Below the pieces are notes generated by a model, which saw nothing but the letters and a program-made list of their open reading frames with translations, was not told the DNA's origin and made no database searches. Below are positions 26,058 through 34,289 of a stretch of 64,000 bases of DNA, one piece after another (position 1 is the stretch's first letter; every line of letters starts with the position of its first letter). This stretch comes from Candidatus Latescibacterota bacterium. Lineage in GTDB: Bacteria; Latescibacterota; UBA2968; UBA8231. Made by a program: the position numbers and the translations under genes. The stretch lies in assembly GCA_022826515.1 (NCBI GenBank), contig JAJDUT010000024.1:29277-93276 (forward strand), read 5' to 3'.

Positions 26058-27050
26058 TCACTTCCACTCAAATACCACGCCCAACGCTTCTTGTGGATTG
26101 TCGGCGAGCATGTCGTAGGTGGTTTGGCAATCGGCGGGGTTGGCGACGTGGGTGATTAGATCTTCGATGGGTAACTTGCCTGTGGCCATCAAGCGCAGGA
26201 CTAGGTCGCGGTCTCTGGTTTTGTTCCAAGGATAATAGATGTGGTCGTGATCCGGGGTTTTGGGTTGATGCGCGCCGAGGATCGCGATTTCGCGCTGGTG
26301 AACTTCGGGCAAAAAGCTCACTTCGACGGTGCCGCGCGGAGATCCCAACGCGACTAAGCGCCCCCCTAGCCTCGGCAAGGTCAGGGCCATGGGATAGACG
26401 GCGGGGATGCCGGTTGCTTCGATGACCAGATCGACGCCATCGCCCACGCAATGCTGGCGCACGATTTCGGCGACATCGCCTGCGGTGTTGGGATTGATAC
26501 AAACATCCGCGCCCTGATCCTTGGCTTTGCCCAAGCGGAAATCGTCAAGATCGATTGCAATGACCGGGAGTGCACCGGCCAACCGCGCAAAGGTCGCGGC
26601 CAATTGGCCGACAATGCCCATGCCGGTGATGGCAACGGCCTCGCCCAATTCGGGGCGACCAACCCGATGTCCGTGCAGGGCAATGGCACCCATGACCATG
26701 AATGCCGCGACTTTGGGCGAGACACCGGCAGGTGCTTTGCGGAAATTGCCGGTCAAGACCGCGTGGCTTGCGTGGTTGCCTTGACCAGCAATGCAGTCGC
26801 CGGGTTGTATTCCCTTGACGTCTTTGCCGACTTCGAGCACCACGCCTGTGTTGCAGTAGCCGGTGGAGCGCGGAAATGTTGCTGCACTCGCTGGTTCGCC
26901 GCCGTGGGCGTAGCCGTAGATTTCGGTGCCGACGCTTACGGCGGTGTAGTCGTTTTGCACCAAAATGCCGTGGTCGGGCACGGGCGGCAGTTCGAATTCG
27001 GCCAATTCGATCCGCCGGATGTCGGTGCAAATTAGTCGTTGTGCTTTCAC
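26058..27050 (-). CDS. MDR-family alcohol dehydrogenase lacking the structural zinc lobe
   Basis: A 330-residue protein. The nucleotide-binding loop is ITGMGIVGQLAATF followed by IAIDLDDFRLGKAKDQGAD; the N-terminal GroES-like part has GTEIYGYAHG and QPGDCIAGQG but not the classic GHE zinc site or the four-cysteine lobe. It resembles the bi-domain oxidoreductases of sugar metabolism. First gene of the minus-strand set with the isomerase and zinc dehydrogenase; a gap of about 68 nt separates it from the isomerase. Confidence 0.85.
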   Translation of the reverse strand: MKAQRLICTDIRRIELAEFELPPVPDHGILVQNDYTAVSVGTEIYGYAHGGEPASAATFPRSTGYCNTGVVLEVGKDVKGIQPGDCIAGQGNHASHAVLTGNFRKAPAGVSPKVAAFMVMGAIALHGHRVGRPELGEAVAITGMGIVGQLAATFARLAGALPVIAIDLDDFRLGKAKDQGADVCINPNTAGDVAEIVRQHCVGDGVDLVIEATGIPAVYPMALTLPRLGGRLVALGSPRGTVEVSFLPEVHQREIAILGAHQPKTPDHDHIYYPWNKTRDRDLVLRLMATGKLPIEDLITHVANPADCQTTYDMLADNPQEALGVVFEWK

Positions 27051-27307
27051 GGCCGTCTCCTCTGTGAATTCTGCCCTGTCTCTGAAGTAGCACCGCCACT
27101 TTTTGGCAGCACACCTGCAGGGACGACAGAAGATAACTCGCCGAGGACCGGTCGCCTATTGACCAATCCTCATTCACCAACTAGTACTTGGATGACACTG
27201 ACCTAATTGCCGTGAAACGTCCGCAGCCTAGAGGCGTCTCAATAGTGAGTCCATTCTGGCTGGGAATCGGGCCTTGTTGCCAACCTTAGACTGAAGGAGG
27301 ACCAACA

Positions 27308-29464
27308 ATGCTCAACCAAGGGTTTACCTTTGTGTTGCCTCTGCTGATCGTCCTCGTTGCCACGACGGCCTCCGGCCATCCCGCGCCCATTTTTGCGCCC
27401 GCTGATGCGCCCGATAGCCTCAATGTGGAACGCGTCGGCGAAATCGTCCTCTTCAGCCCTCCCAAAGGCGAAGACGCTCACTTCTTTCCCGACGGCTCGG
27501 ACCTCTATCTCGCCGGCGACCACGCGCTGATGGGCGACTTTCGCGGCATCGTCCATATCGTCGATATCTCCGACCCGGCCAACATGCGCAAAGTAGCCGA
27601 AGTGCATACCCCCGGACCCGCACTAGACATAAAGATCGCGGGCGATTTAGCCGTCATTGGCGTACAGGAGTTCGAAGCCACCTTTGGGTTGTTGATTCTC
27701 GACATCTCCGACCCGGCCAATCCCGTCGAGCTGTCGCGGTTTGATCAGGAAAGCTGGCAAGGCGTCCACAATCTCTTTCTGCACGGCGATCGTCTTTATC
27801 TCGCTCACATGACAAATCCGGGCCTGAGCATTGTCGATATCTCCGACCCGACCGCGCCCTTGGTCTCGGGCTTCTGGCAGCACGAGGGCGATTTCAGCAA
27901 TAAGATCCACGATGTATTCATCCGCGACCGTCTCGCCGTCGTCAGCGATTTTTCCTCTGGCCTGGTCCTCCTCGACCTCGCCGACCCCGACGCCCCCGCG
28001 ATGCTCGCCGCGCTCCCCTTCGCCGAAGGCATTCACAGCGCCTGGGCCGCGGGCGACTACGTTTACTGCAACCAAGAATTCGGCGGCTGGGAGCGGCGTC
28101 TCTATGTCGTCGATATTGCCGACCCCCGGCAGCCGCAGGTCGTCCACTCTTTCGGCAGTGGTCCGCCGCCCCAAGGGCCCATTCTCGGCCCGCACAATCC
28201 TTGGGTTCACAACGGGCTGTTGTACTGGGCCTATTACGAGGCGGGCTTGCGCGTCTTTGACCTGCTTGACCCGGCGCGACCGGTGGAAATCGGCTATCAC
28301 ACCTATCCGGGGTTCGCTTGGAGCGTCCAACCACACGACGACGGGCTGCTCTATGTGGCCGATGGCGCGGTCGGCATCGAAGCCTTCAGGCTGAACGAGC
28401 CGGCCTTCACCATTCGCACGGTCGCCGTCGATCCGCCCGTTGCCATCCGCGGCCGCCACTGGAGCGTGGACATCGAGGCCACGGTCGCTCCCTCGCCGCG
28501 CCGCCCCACTGGGCACATCGCACGAGTCGGCGTCCGCCTCAACGACGAGACCACCGTACAGCCGCTCCGCGCCGAGGGGCGCACCTTTACCGGCTCTCTG
28601 TCGCTGCCACCTGACCTGCCTACTGGGCGTCATCGCCTGCACGTCGAACTGGTTGACGACCGCGGCTCCATGTATCCCTACAACCTTCCCTACATCCTGT
28701 ATCCCGAGCGAGATTTGGAAATTTACGCGGAGACCCTAGCCGCAGGTTGGTCGCTGGAAAGGGGCGAGACCGTCCGCTTCGCCGGACGCCAAGCCCTGAT
28801 CCTGTCCGGGAACCTCAACGCTACCTTTGAGGCGCGGACCCCTTTCGGCTCGATCGGCTACACTGCGTTGCGCTTCGCCTTCCGCCCCGACGCGATGGAG
28901 AATTTTACTACCAAGCCCATACTAGGTGTCAACATGGGTGGACGCACCGTGAGGATCGGGCTTGGCGGCGGGGATTCACTCGCCGTTGATCTTGCAGATA
29001 AGCGCTGGCAAATCGTGGAAATCCCCCTGTCCACCCTGTCCGCCGCCGATCCCTCATTCAAAATTGATTCGGTGCGAATCTCCGCTTATTTGCAGGGGGT
29101 GGCGTATATCGCCGATCTCGTCTTGGTCGCGGCCACGCCGCCGATTGATACCGCCGTGCGTGAGGCGCGGGTGGATGTCCGGCCGGCGGCTTTCCTCCTC
29201 ACGCAAAATTTCCCCAATCCCTTCAACCAATCGACGGTGATCCGCATCGACTTGGAGACTGGGGCTGAGGTGGAGTTGGCCGTTTACAATATATCTGGGC
29301 AGCAGGTCGCAACGCTGGCCCAAGGGCTGTACCCGGCGGGCGCGTACACCTTCACTTGGGACGGACGCAACACCCACGGGGCCGAACTGGCTTCAGGCGT
29401 CTATTGCTATCGGCTCAGGGCCAATGGGCGGGAGCAGACGCGCAAACTGATCCTCCTCCGCTAG
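27308..29464 (+). CDS. secreted LVIVD-repeat beta-propeller with FlgD-like C-terminal sorting-type domain
   Basis: A 718-residue secreted protein. N-terminal signal peptide ends near ASGHP. Residues about 40-380 hold repeated VDISDPANP / VDIADPRQP units, the hallmark of LVIVD-type propeller blades. A middle beta-sandwich (about 470-615) resembles a carbohydrate-binding-type fold. The last about 85 residues (NFPNPFNQSTVIRI ... YNISGQQVATL ... GVYCYRLRANG) match the FlgD Ig-like/T9SS-type C-terminal domain used for surface attachment in FCB-group bacteria. Ligand or activity unknown. AAGGAGG precedes the ATG. The 257 bases upstream of it hold no recognisable gene. Confidence 0.88.
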   Translation: MLNQGFTFVLPLLIVLVATTASGHPAPIFAPADAPDSLNVERVGEIVLFSPPKGEDAHFFPDGSDLYLAGDHALMGDFRGIVHIVDISDPANMRKVAEVHTPGPALDIKIAGDLAVIGVQEFEATFGLLILDISDPANPVELSRFDQESWQGVHNLFLHGDRLYLAHMTNPGLSIVDISDPTAPLVSGFWQHEGDFSNKIHDVFIRDRLAVVSDFSSGLVLLDLADPDAPAMLAALPFAEGIHSAWAAGDYVYCNQEFGGWERRLYVVDIADPRQPQVVHSFGSGPPPQGPILGPHNPWVHNGLLYWAYYEAGLRVFDLLDPARPVEIGYHTYPGFAWSVQPHDDGLLYVADGAVGIEAFRLNEPAFTIRTVAVDPPVAIRGRHWSVDIEATVAPSPRRPTGHIARVGVRLNDETTVQPLRAEGRTFTGSLSLPPDLPTGRHRLHVELVDDRGSMYPYNLPYILYPERDLEIYAETLAAGWSLERGETVRFAGRQALILSGNLNATFEARTPFGSIGYTALRFAFRPDAMENFTTKPILGVNMGGRTVRIGLGGGDSLAVDLADKRWQIVEIPLSTLSAADPSFKIDSVRISAYLQGVAYIADLVLVAATPPIDTAVREARVDVRPAAFLLTQNFPNPFNQSTVIRIDLETGAEVELAVYNISGQQVATLAQGLYPAGAYTFTWDGRNTHGAELASGVYCYRLRANGREQTRKLILLR

Positions 29465-29532
29465 CGACCTCACGAATCGCCGAGGTTACTCATTCCAAAT
29501 CTCGCATGAAGTAATTCGTTTTGGCACCCGGC

Positions 29533-29763
29533 TCAGCCGTCCGGCGGGAGAGCCGCAGAGGGCGGTGAAACAGGGGGCGGTTTCCCAGCCCCGCGGCCAG
29601 CCCCTCTAGCTACCGTGCATCTGCGAGTCGGTCCCGGCGGCCCAAGCGCACACTTGGGCTTCGTCTGCGAGAAAGATTCCCTTTTCTTGAAGAGGTCGAT
29701 CTCCGCCAGGCCGGGGGCGAAGGTGTTGCTTTCGAAGATGAACTGGGCGAGGGCGGCTTTCAT
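29533..29763 (-). pseudogene. N-terminal remnant of an M81/MlrC-like metallopeptidase
   Basis: From ATG 29763 the frame reads MKAALAQFIFESNTFAPG and on to DLFKKRE, matching the start of the MlrC/M81 family (the H/ESNTF motif near the N-terminus). After about 30 residues the sequence becomes low-complexity, proline- and arginine-rich and unlike the family, and it stops at 29533, whereas intact members have about 480-500 residues. It is therefore a decayed or deleted gene. The 395-nt gap 29465-29859 otherwise holds only a terminator. Confidence 0.6.
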
Positions 29764-29789
29764 CAGACAGCTCGGGTAATGGGTTGTAA

Positions 29790-29824
29790 GTGCCTTATCT
29801 GATTCTGCTATAAGGCACCTTTTT
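29790..29824 (+). terminator. rho-independent terminator-like hairpin
   Basis: A nine-base perfect stem (GTGCCTTAT ... ATAAGGCAC) with an 11-base loop is followed by CTTTTT on the plus strand. It would stop transcription coming from the propeller gene and separates it from the haem operon on the other strand. Confidence 0.65.
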
Positions 29825-29859
29825 GGCCCCACTGTCAAGGCGCTGAGCGTATGTAAGAG

Positions 29860-30651
29860 TCAGGTGGGATTAGCTGCGGGGACGACGAGTGGGCAGGGGC
29901 TGTGGGGGTGAGGAATGACCGTTATTGGGATTTCGTAAACGGCTTCTATTATTTCGGCTTGTAGCACTTGCTCAGGAGGGCCTGTGGCTACTGTGCGGCC
30001 CGCTTTCAGCAGCAGGACGCGATCGGCGTATTGGGCCGCTAAATTGAGGTCGTGTAGTACCACGAGTACGCCGACTTGCCGCTCGGCAAAGGCCCGCGCC
30101 ACGGTCAGGGTGTGGTGTTGATGGGCTAAGTCTAAGCTGGACGTGGGTTCGTCTAGCAACAGATAGCGCGGTTTCCCGTCCGCCGCTTCCCAAATTTGCG
30201 CGAGCACTCGTCCCAAGTGTACGCGCTGTCCCTCTCCTCCCGACAGCGTCGGATAAAGGCGATCCTCTAGGTGATCGACGCCGGCCTCCTGTAAGGCTGC
30301 TCGTGCAATGGCGTAGTCATGCTTCGTTTCAGGGCCGTGCAGATGGGGGCTTCGGCCCATGAGCGCCACTTCGAGCACGCGGAAGGGAAAATTCAGGCTG
30401 GATTGTTGCGGCAAGACGGCGCGGATTTGGGCGCTGGCTTTTTTGTCCCAAGACGCCAGCACTCGTCCTTCCATCGACACGGCTCCCTTGGTGGGGGATA
30501 AGTCACCGCATAATACTTTCAACAGGGTGGATTTGCCCGCGCCATTAGGTCCCAAGACGGCCACCACTTCGCCGGGTCGCACGTGGATAGACACGTTCTC
30601 CAGCAGGGTGCTACCGTCCAAGACTACGTGTATGTTGCGGCCTTCGAGCAT
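29860..30651 (-). CDS. hmuV: haem ABC transporter ATPase
   Basis: A 263-residue ABC ATPase. Walker A GPNGAGKST (about 35-43), signature LSGGEGQRVHLGRVLAQ, Walker B YLLLDEPTSSLD, and a switch His in VLHDLNLAAQY. Sequence and context match HmuV, which powers haem import with HmuU and HmuT. Its ATG overlaps the stop of the permease gene by one base (TAATG), so translation is probably coupled. Last gene of the island's transcription unit. Confidence 0.95.
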   Translation of the reverse strand: MLEGRNIHVVLDGSTLLENVSIHVRPGEVVAVLGPNGAGKSTLLKVLCGDLSPTKGAVSMEGRVLASWDKKASAQIRAVLPQQSSLNFPFRVLEVALMGRSPHLHGPETKHDYAIARAALQEAGVDHLEDRLYPTLSGGEGQRVHLGRVLAQIWEAADGKPRYLLLDEPTSSLDLAHQHHTLTVARAFAERQVGVLVVLHDLNLAAQYADRVLLLKAGRTVATGPPEQVLQAEIIEAVYEIPITVIPHPHSPCPLVVPAANPT

Positions 30652-31766
30652 TAGAACCTCCCCAAGCGCCGCCCGCGCTGTAGCAAGTACATGAAGAAGG
30701 GACCGCCGATGATCGCCGTCACAATGCCGATGGGAAGTTCAGCCGGGGCGACCAATGTGCGGGCGATGAGATCGGCCCCTAGGAGTAGGCTGGCGCCCAA
30801 AAGAGCGGCACCGGGGAGCAGAAATCGGTGGTCCGGTCCCAAGGTGAGGCGCAACAGGTGGGGCACGACTAGGCCGACAAAGCCGATGATGCCGGCCACG
30901 GCGACCGCCGCTCCCACGGACAAGGCGACTAGGAGGACAACTGAACGCTTGAGGCGCTCGACATTGCAGCCGAGATGGCCAGCTTCGGCCTCGCCTAGCA
31001 GCAAGGCGTTGAGGGGACGGGCGTAGCGCAACACTGCTAGGGTCGCAAGGCCGGTGAACGGCGCAGCCGCAGCCACCGCTGGCCAAGTAGCTCCGCCGAG
31101 ACTGCCCATGCTCCAGAACGTCAGGCTGCGCAGTTGGGCATCGTCCGCCACGAAAGTGAATACTCCGGTGATGGCTCCGGCCACGGCGTTGATGGCAATG
31201 CCGGCGAGCAGCATGGTGGATACGGAGACAGTGCCGTGGACTAGCGACAGGCGATAGACCAGCAAGGTCGTGGCGGCACCACCGCCAAAAGCGGCGATAG
31301 ACAGGGCAAAAGGCCCCAGTGCTTGGGTGGCGAAATCCAGCACAGTCGCTCCGAGAACAATGGTCGCCACTGCGGCGACTGCCGCGCCACTGGAAACGCC
31401 GATGAGGCCGGGGTCGGCTAGGGGGTTGCGGAAAAGGCCCTGCATGGCGGCACCGGCAACGGCGAGGCCACCGCCGATCAAGATCCCCAGCAGGATTCGC
31501 GGCAGGCGAATGCTCAGGACGATGGCCTCGTGGTGAGGCTCAAAAGCATAGGGCAGGGTTAGGTCCAGCCCTTTGCCGAGTATGGCTAGCACTTGGCTGG
31601 GTCCTATGGAAACGGCACCCGTTCCTAGGCACACTATGCTGAGTAGGCCCAATAGAACCGTTAGGATCAGCAGACCTAGGGTGCCTTTTTCACCGACTGA
31701 AACCTTGGGCAACAGGCGGCGACTGGCTTGGCGCAAGGAAGAATTAGTCGCTTCAATCGAAGTCAT
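30651..31766 (-). CDS. hmuU: haem ABC transporter permease (FecCD family)
   Basis: A 371-residue inner-membrane permease with about ten hydrophobic helices. Family signatures: RLPRILLGILIGGGLAVAGA, LFRNPLADPGLIGVSSGAA, and GFVGLVVPHLLRL. It forms the channel for haem with HmuV. It follows hmuT after 148 nt that contain an inverted repeat. Confidence 0.94.
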   Translation of the reverse strand: MTSIEATNSSLRQASRRLLPKVSVGEKGTLGLLILTVLLGLLSIVCLGTGAVSIGPSQVLAILGKGLDLTLPYAFEPHHEAIVLSIRLPRILLGILIGGGLAVAGAAMQGLFRNPLADPGLIGVSSGAAVAAVATIVLGATVLDFATQALGPFALSIAAFGGGAATTLLVYRLSLVHGTVSVSTMLLAGIAINAVAGAITGVFTFVADDAQLRSLTFWSMGSLGGATWPAVAAAAPFTGLATLAVLRYARPLNALLLGEAEAGHLGCNVERLKRSVVLLVALSVGAAVAVAGIIGFVGLVVPHLLRLTLGPDHRFLLPGAALLGASLLLGADLIARTLVAPAELPIGIVTAIIGGPFFMYLLQRGRRLGRF

Positions 31767-31819
31767 TGCTTTCCGTTAGCTATACGACAGTAACGTTATA
31801 TATGGCCATCGAGGTATGG

Positions 31820-31903
31820 GATGCTTCGACTCCGCTTCGCTCCGCTCAGCATGACATGGTGAAGCAGCGTCCCCACTTGTCGTGCTGAGCGAAGCGAAGC
31901 ATC
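31820..31903. repeat. intergenic inverted repeat between hmuT and hmuU
   Basis: Left arm about 31820-31855 and right arm 31878-31903 are imperfect reverse complements ending in CTCAGCATGACA and TGTCGTGCTGAG. The left arm has an extra CTCCGCTTCG-like insertion. It resembles small dispersed intergenic palindromes rather than a promoter, and could modulate mRNA stability between the two genes. Confidence 0.6.
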
Positions 31904-31914
31904 TCAGACCACCT

Positions 31915-32799
31915 CTACTGTTGTGTACTTAGGCTCTCCGTTTTACTCGGGACATCGTACAAGGCTTGGTTCAACGCCAGAACTGCTTGACCCAGGCGGG
32001 GACCAAATCCCAACAACAAAAGCCCATCCATCGACAAAACTCGGCCTTGTTTTCCTGCTGGCGTCAGCGCAAGTCCCGGTAATTGCCAAAGCCCTTGGTC
32101 ACCGCCGACGCTCTCTAAGCCGCTGTCCATGAGCAGGATGAGATCGGGTGCTGCGGCTACGGCTGCTTCAGAGGTGAGTGGCTTGTACCCGCTATAGCCC
32201 TGAACGGCGTTGGTGCCACCAGCCAAGCCGATCATGGTATCGGCTGAGGTGTCTTGACCGGCGACCATCAGCGTGCCTTGGCCGCGGGCGTAGAGAAAGA
32301 GAATTTTGGCTTGGGTTGCGGTCTGTGGAATGGAGGAGTGTACCTGTTGCAGCTCTTCCTTGAGGGTTTGGATCAACGTCGTGCCACGCGCTTGGACGTT
32401 CAACGCGGCGGCGATGCGTTCGATCTTGGCGATGGCCCCCTCTACCGTGGGCTCGTGAGGTAGGACGAGTACTGTTACCCCAGCGCTCTCGAGCTGTTGA
32501 ATGGCTTCGGGAGGTCCCGCTTCGGTAGTAGCGATGATGAGCGTCGGCCTCAGCGAGAGCACGCCCTCGGCTGATAGACGGCGGTGATAGGCGACTTTGG
32601 GCAACTGGTTGGCTGCCTCGGGGAAGGAGCTGGAGGCGTCCACGCCCACTACGCGCCCGCCGGCCCCCAGAGCGAAGACGATCTCGGTGATAGTCCCGCC
32701 GAGGGTGACGATGCGGGAGGAGTCGTTTGGCATCTCCTCGGCGTCGCATGTTGATCCCCACAGGGCGGTCATTAGTCCTAAGCATAGTATCCATTTCAT
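31915..32799 (-). CDS. hmuT: periplasmic haem-binding protein
   Basis: A 294-residue binding protein. A signal peptide (MKWILCLGLMTALWGSTCDA) precedes RIVTLGGTITEIVFALG and VVGVDASSSFPEAA, typical of the cluster of TroA/BtuF-like haem carriers. YHRRLSAEGVLSL holds the Tyr/His region that binds haem in HmuT/PhuT. ATG 32799 lies 5 nt after the hmuS stop; a longer in-frame extension to 33027 lies inside hmuS and is not homologous. Confidence 0.92.
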   Translation of the reverse strand: MKWILCLGLMTALWGSTCDAEEMPNDSSRIVTLGGTITEIVFALGAGGRVVGVDASSSFPEAANQLPKVAYHRRLSAEGVLSLRPTLIIATTEAGPPEAIQQLESAGVTVLVLPHEPTVEGAIAKIERIAAALNVQARGTTLIQTLKEELQQVHSSIPQTATQAKILFLYARGQGTLMVAGQDTSADTMIGLAGGTNAVQGYSGYKPLTSEAAVAAAPDLILLMDSGLESVGGDQGLWQLPGLALTPAGKQGRVLSMDGLLLLGFGPRLGQAVLALNQALYDVPSKTESLSTQQ

Positions 32800-32804
32800 G
32801 GTGA

Positions 32805-33857
32805 TTATACTCGCGTGAGTGTGGCTAGCGCGGCATTCCAAGCATCTACGGTCGCTTGGCCTTGCTTGCGCCGGGCAAAGAGCAGGGCAATGGTTTCGCC
32901 CTTGCTGTCGAACAATTCCAGACTGAGGACCGCGCCGTCGCGGGTTGGTTTTTGCACGACCCAAGCTGAATCCAAGTGGTCTTCCCTGACGTGCAGGTTG
33001 AAATCGTCGTCCAAGACATTGAGCCAAGGGCCGGTCGATTTGACGTTGTGGATCGGGCCGGAGTGAATCTGGATGACTCCGGGACTGGCGACGAAAACCA
33101 TGATGGCGATCTGGTCCCGGGCCGCGATATGCAGCACCTCATTCAGACTGGATGAATCCACGCGGCAGGCCAGCGAGTCGTTGACCAAGCGCAGGGCTTG
33201 AACGCGCCCGACTTGGAATTCGACGAGGAGCCGGTGAAAATCGTGCGTGTCTTCGAGGGCGTTCCAAGCGGCTTCTAGCCCGGCTACGTCAATGGCGTCG
33301 TCTGCCTTGTCCGGCACGGCGGGAATGGTCGGACAGACGCACTGCACGGGCGACTGATCGTCGCTGGCGAATTCGTCGACTAGCTGCTGGTAGGCCGTGT
33401 GGTCGCTCTCGGCGGTCAGGTACACTTTGTGGACTGCGGTGCCATGCTGATTGAAAAACTGAAAGCCGTGCAGGGTGGTTTTGCGGCCTTCCTGCTCGAC
33501 GGCAAAGCCGAGGTGCCAGTGGTTCATGAACAGGCGCAAATCAATGCCCTCATCGAGGACCAATCCCATCTGGCCGTGTATGTGGACATTGCGGAATACG
33601 CCGTGTTTTTCGTGGACGGCGTGGGCGTTGCGAGTGAGGGCCATGACCGGGCCGAGGCTTTCGAGGCGCTGGATGAACTGCGGCCACTCGGCCTGGAGGC
33701 GAATCGCGCCTTCGCCGCAGGAAGTAGCCAGCAGTTCGGCTTCGCTCACGCCTAGCTGTTCGGCTGCGTCGCGGATGCGCACCCTTGGGTTGTCGCGTCG
33801 AAAAGTATTCCAGAGTTGCTTGAAGTCGCCTCTGACATCGGGCGCTGTGGTAGTCAT
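32805..33857 (-). CDS. hmuS: haemin-degrading factor HmuS/HemS-like
   Basis: A 350-residue cytoplasmic protein with two related halves. GVFRNVHIHGQMGLVLDEGIDLRLF (shown here in part) and NHWHLGFAVE mark the haem-binding first half; the same pattern recurs in VIQIHSGPIHNVKSTGPWLNVLDDDFNLH. Such proteins receive, traffic or degrade haem after import. AAAGGGAGA lies before ATG 33857; the 35-codon extension upstream is discarded. It lies 11 nt after the small unknown gene. Confidence 0.93.
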   Translation of the reverse strand: MTTTAPDVRGDFKQLWNTFRRDNPRVRIRDAAEQLGVSEAELLATSCGEGAIRLQAEWPQFIQRLESLGPVMALTRNAHAVHEKHGVFRNVHIHGQMGLVLDEGIDLRLFMNHWHLGFAVEQEGRKTTLHGFQFFNQHGTAVHKVYLTAESDHTAYQQLVDEFASDDQSPVQCVCPTIPAVPDKADDAIDVAGLEAAWNALEDTHDFHRLLVEFQVGRVQALRLVNDSLACRVDSSSLNEVLHIAARDQIAIMVFVASPGVIQIHSGPIHNVKSTGPWLNVLDDDFNLHVREDHLDSAWVVQKPTRDGAVLSLELFDSKGETIALLFARRKQGQATVDAWNAALATLTRV

Positions 33858-33868
33858 GCGATCTCCCT

Positions 33869-34270
33869 TTAGTTGAGATGGTCGTCCATGTTGGGCACCG
33901 GTTGGCGCAGGACGGACTGGGATCCAGGAAAAACTTTTACACTTGGACTGCGCGGATGACACGCCGTTTTGGGCGTGGTGCTGATGCCTTCTAATTCGAT
34001 GGCCTCAGCCGCTTCCTGCATAACCTCGGCTAGGGGCGGCAGGATACTGCCACTCAGGCACAGGACCGTGGTGTGCCAGCTCAGGGATAGGTAGGAACAG
34101 GACCAGCTCCCGGCCTCAATCAGGCTCATAGCTTGTTGAACCTCTCGATTGAGGGTGAAGAATTCGTCGGGGTGCAAGCCGATGTTGATGTTCTGGCAGA
34201 CCAAGTGGATGCCGCCGTGTTCACAGCGGTAGATGGAAGCGATCGGTGGATTGCTGGCGATGGGCTGCAT
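33869..34270 (-). CDS. small protein of unknown function in the haem operon
   Basis: A 133-residue protein starting at ATG 34270 with AGGAGA 6 nt before it. It has no signal peptide. A CEHGGIHLVCQNINIGLHPDEFF segment (in part CEHGGIHLVCQN) contains a Cys, two His and a second Cys that could bind metal or haem; two further cysteines are in SWSCSYLSL and TTVLCLSG. Not recognised. Its fixed position between the HmuY-like gene and hmuS, with gaps under 20 nt, ties it to haem use or to its control. Confidence 0.75.
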   Translation of the reverse strand: MQPIASNPPIASIYRCEHGGIHLVCQNINIGLHPDEFFTLNREVQQAMSLIEAGSWSCSYLSLSWHTTVLCLSGSILPPLAEVMQEAAEAIELEGISTTPKTACHPRSPSVKVFPGSQSVLRQPVPNMDDHLN

Positions 34271-34289
34271 GGGATTTCTCCTGTGGTGT

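Noticed and set aside
27647..28642. Minus-strand open frame (331 codons) opposite the propeller gene
   Set aside because: It is composed of Arg/Val-rich complement of a coding strand, has no ribosome-binding site and lies under an excellent plus-strand gene.
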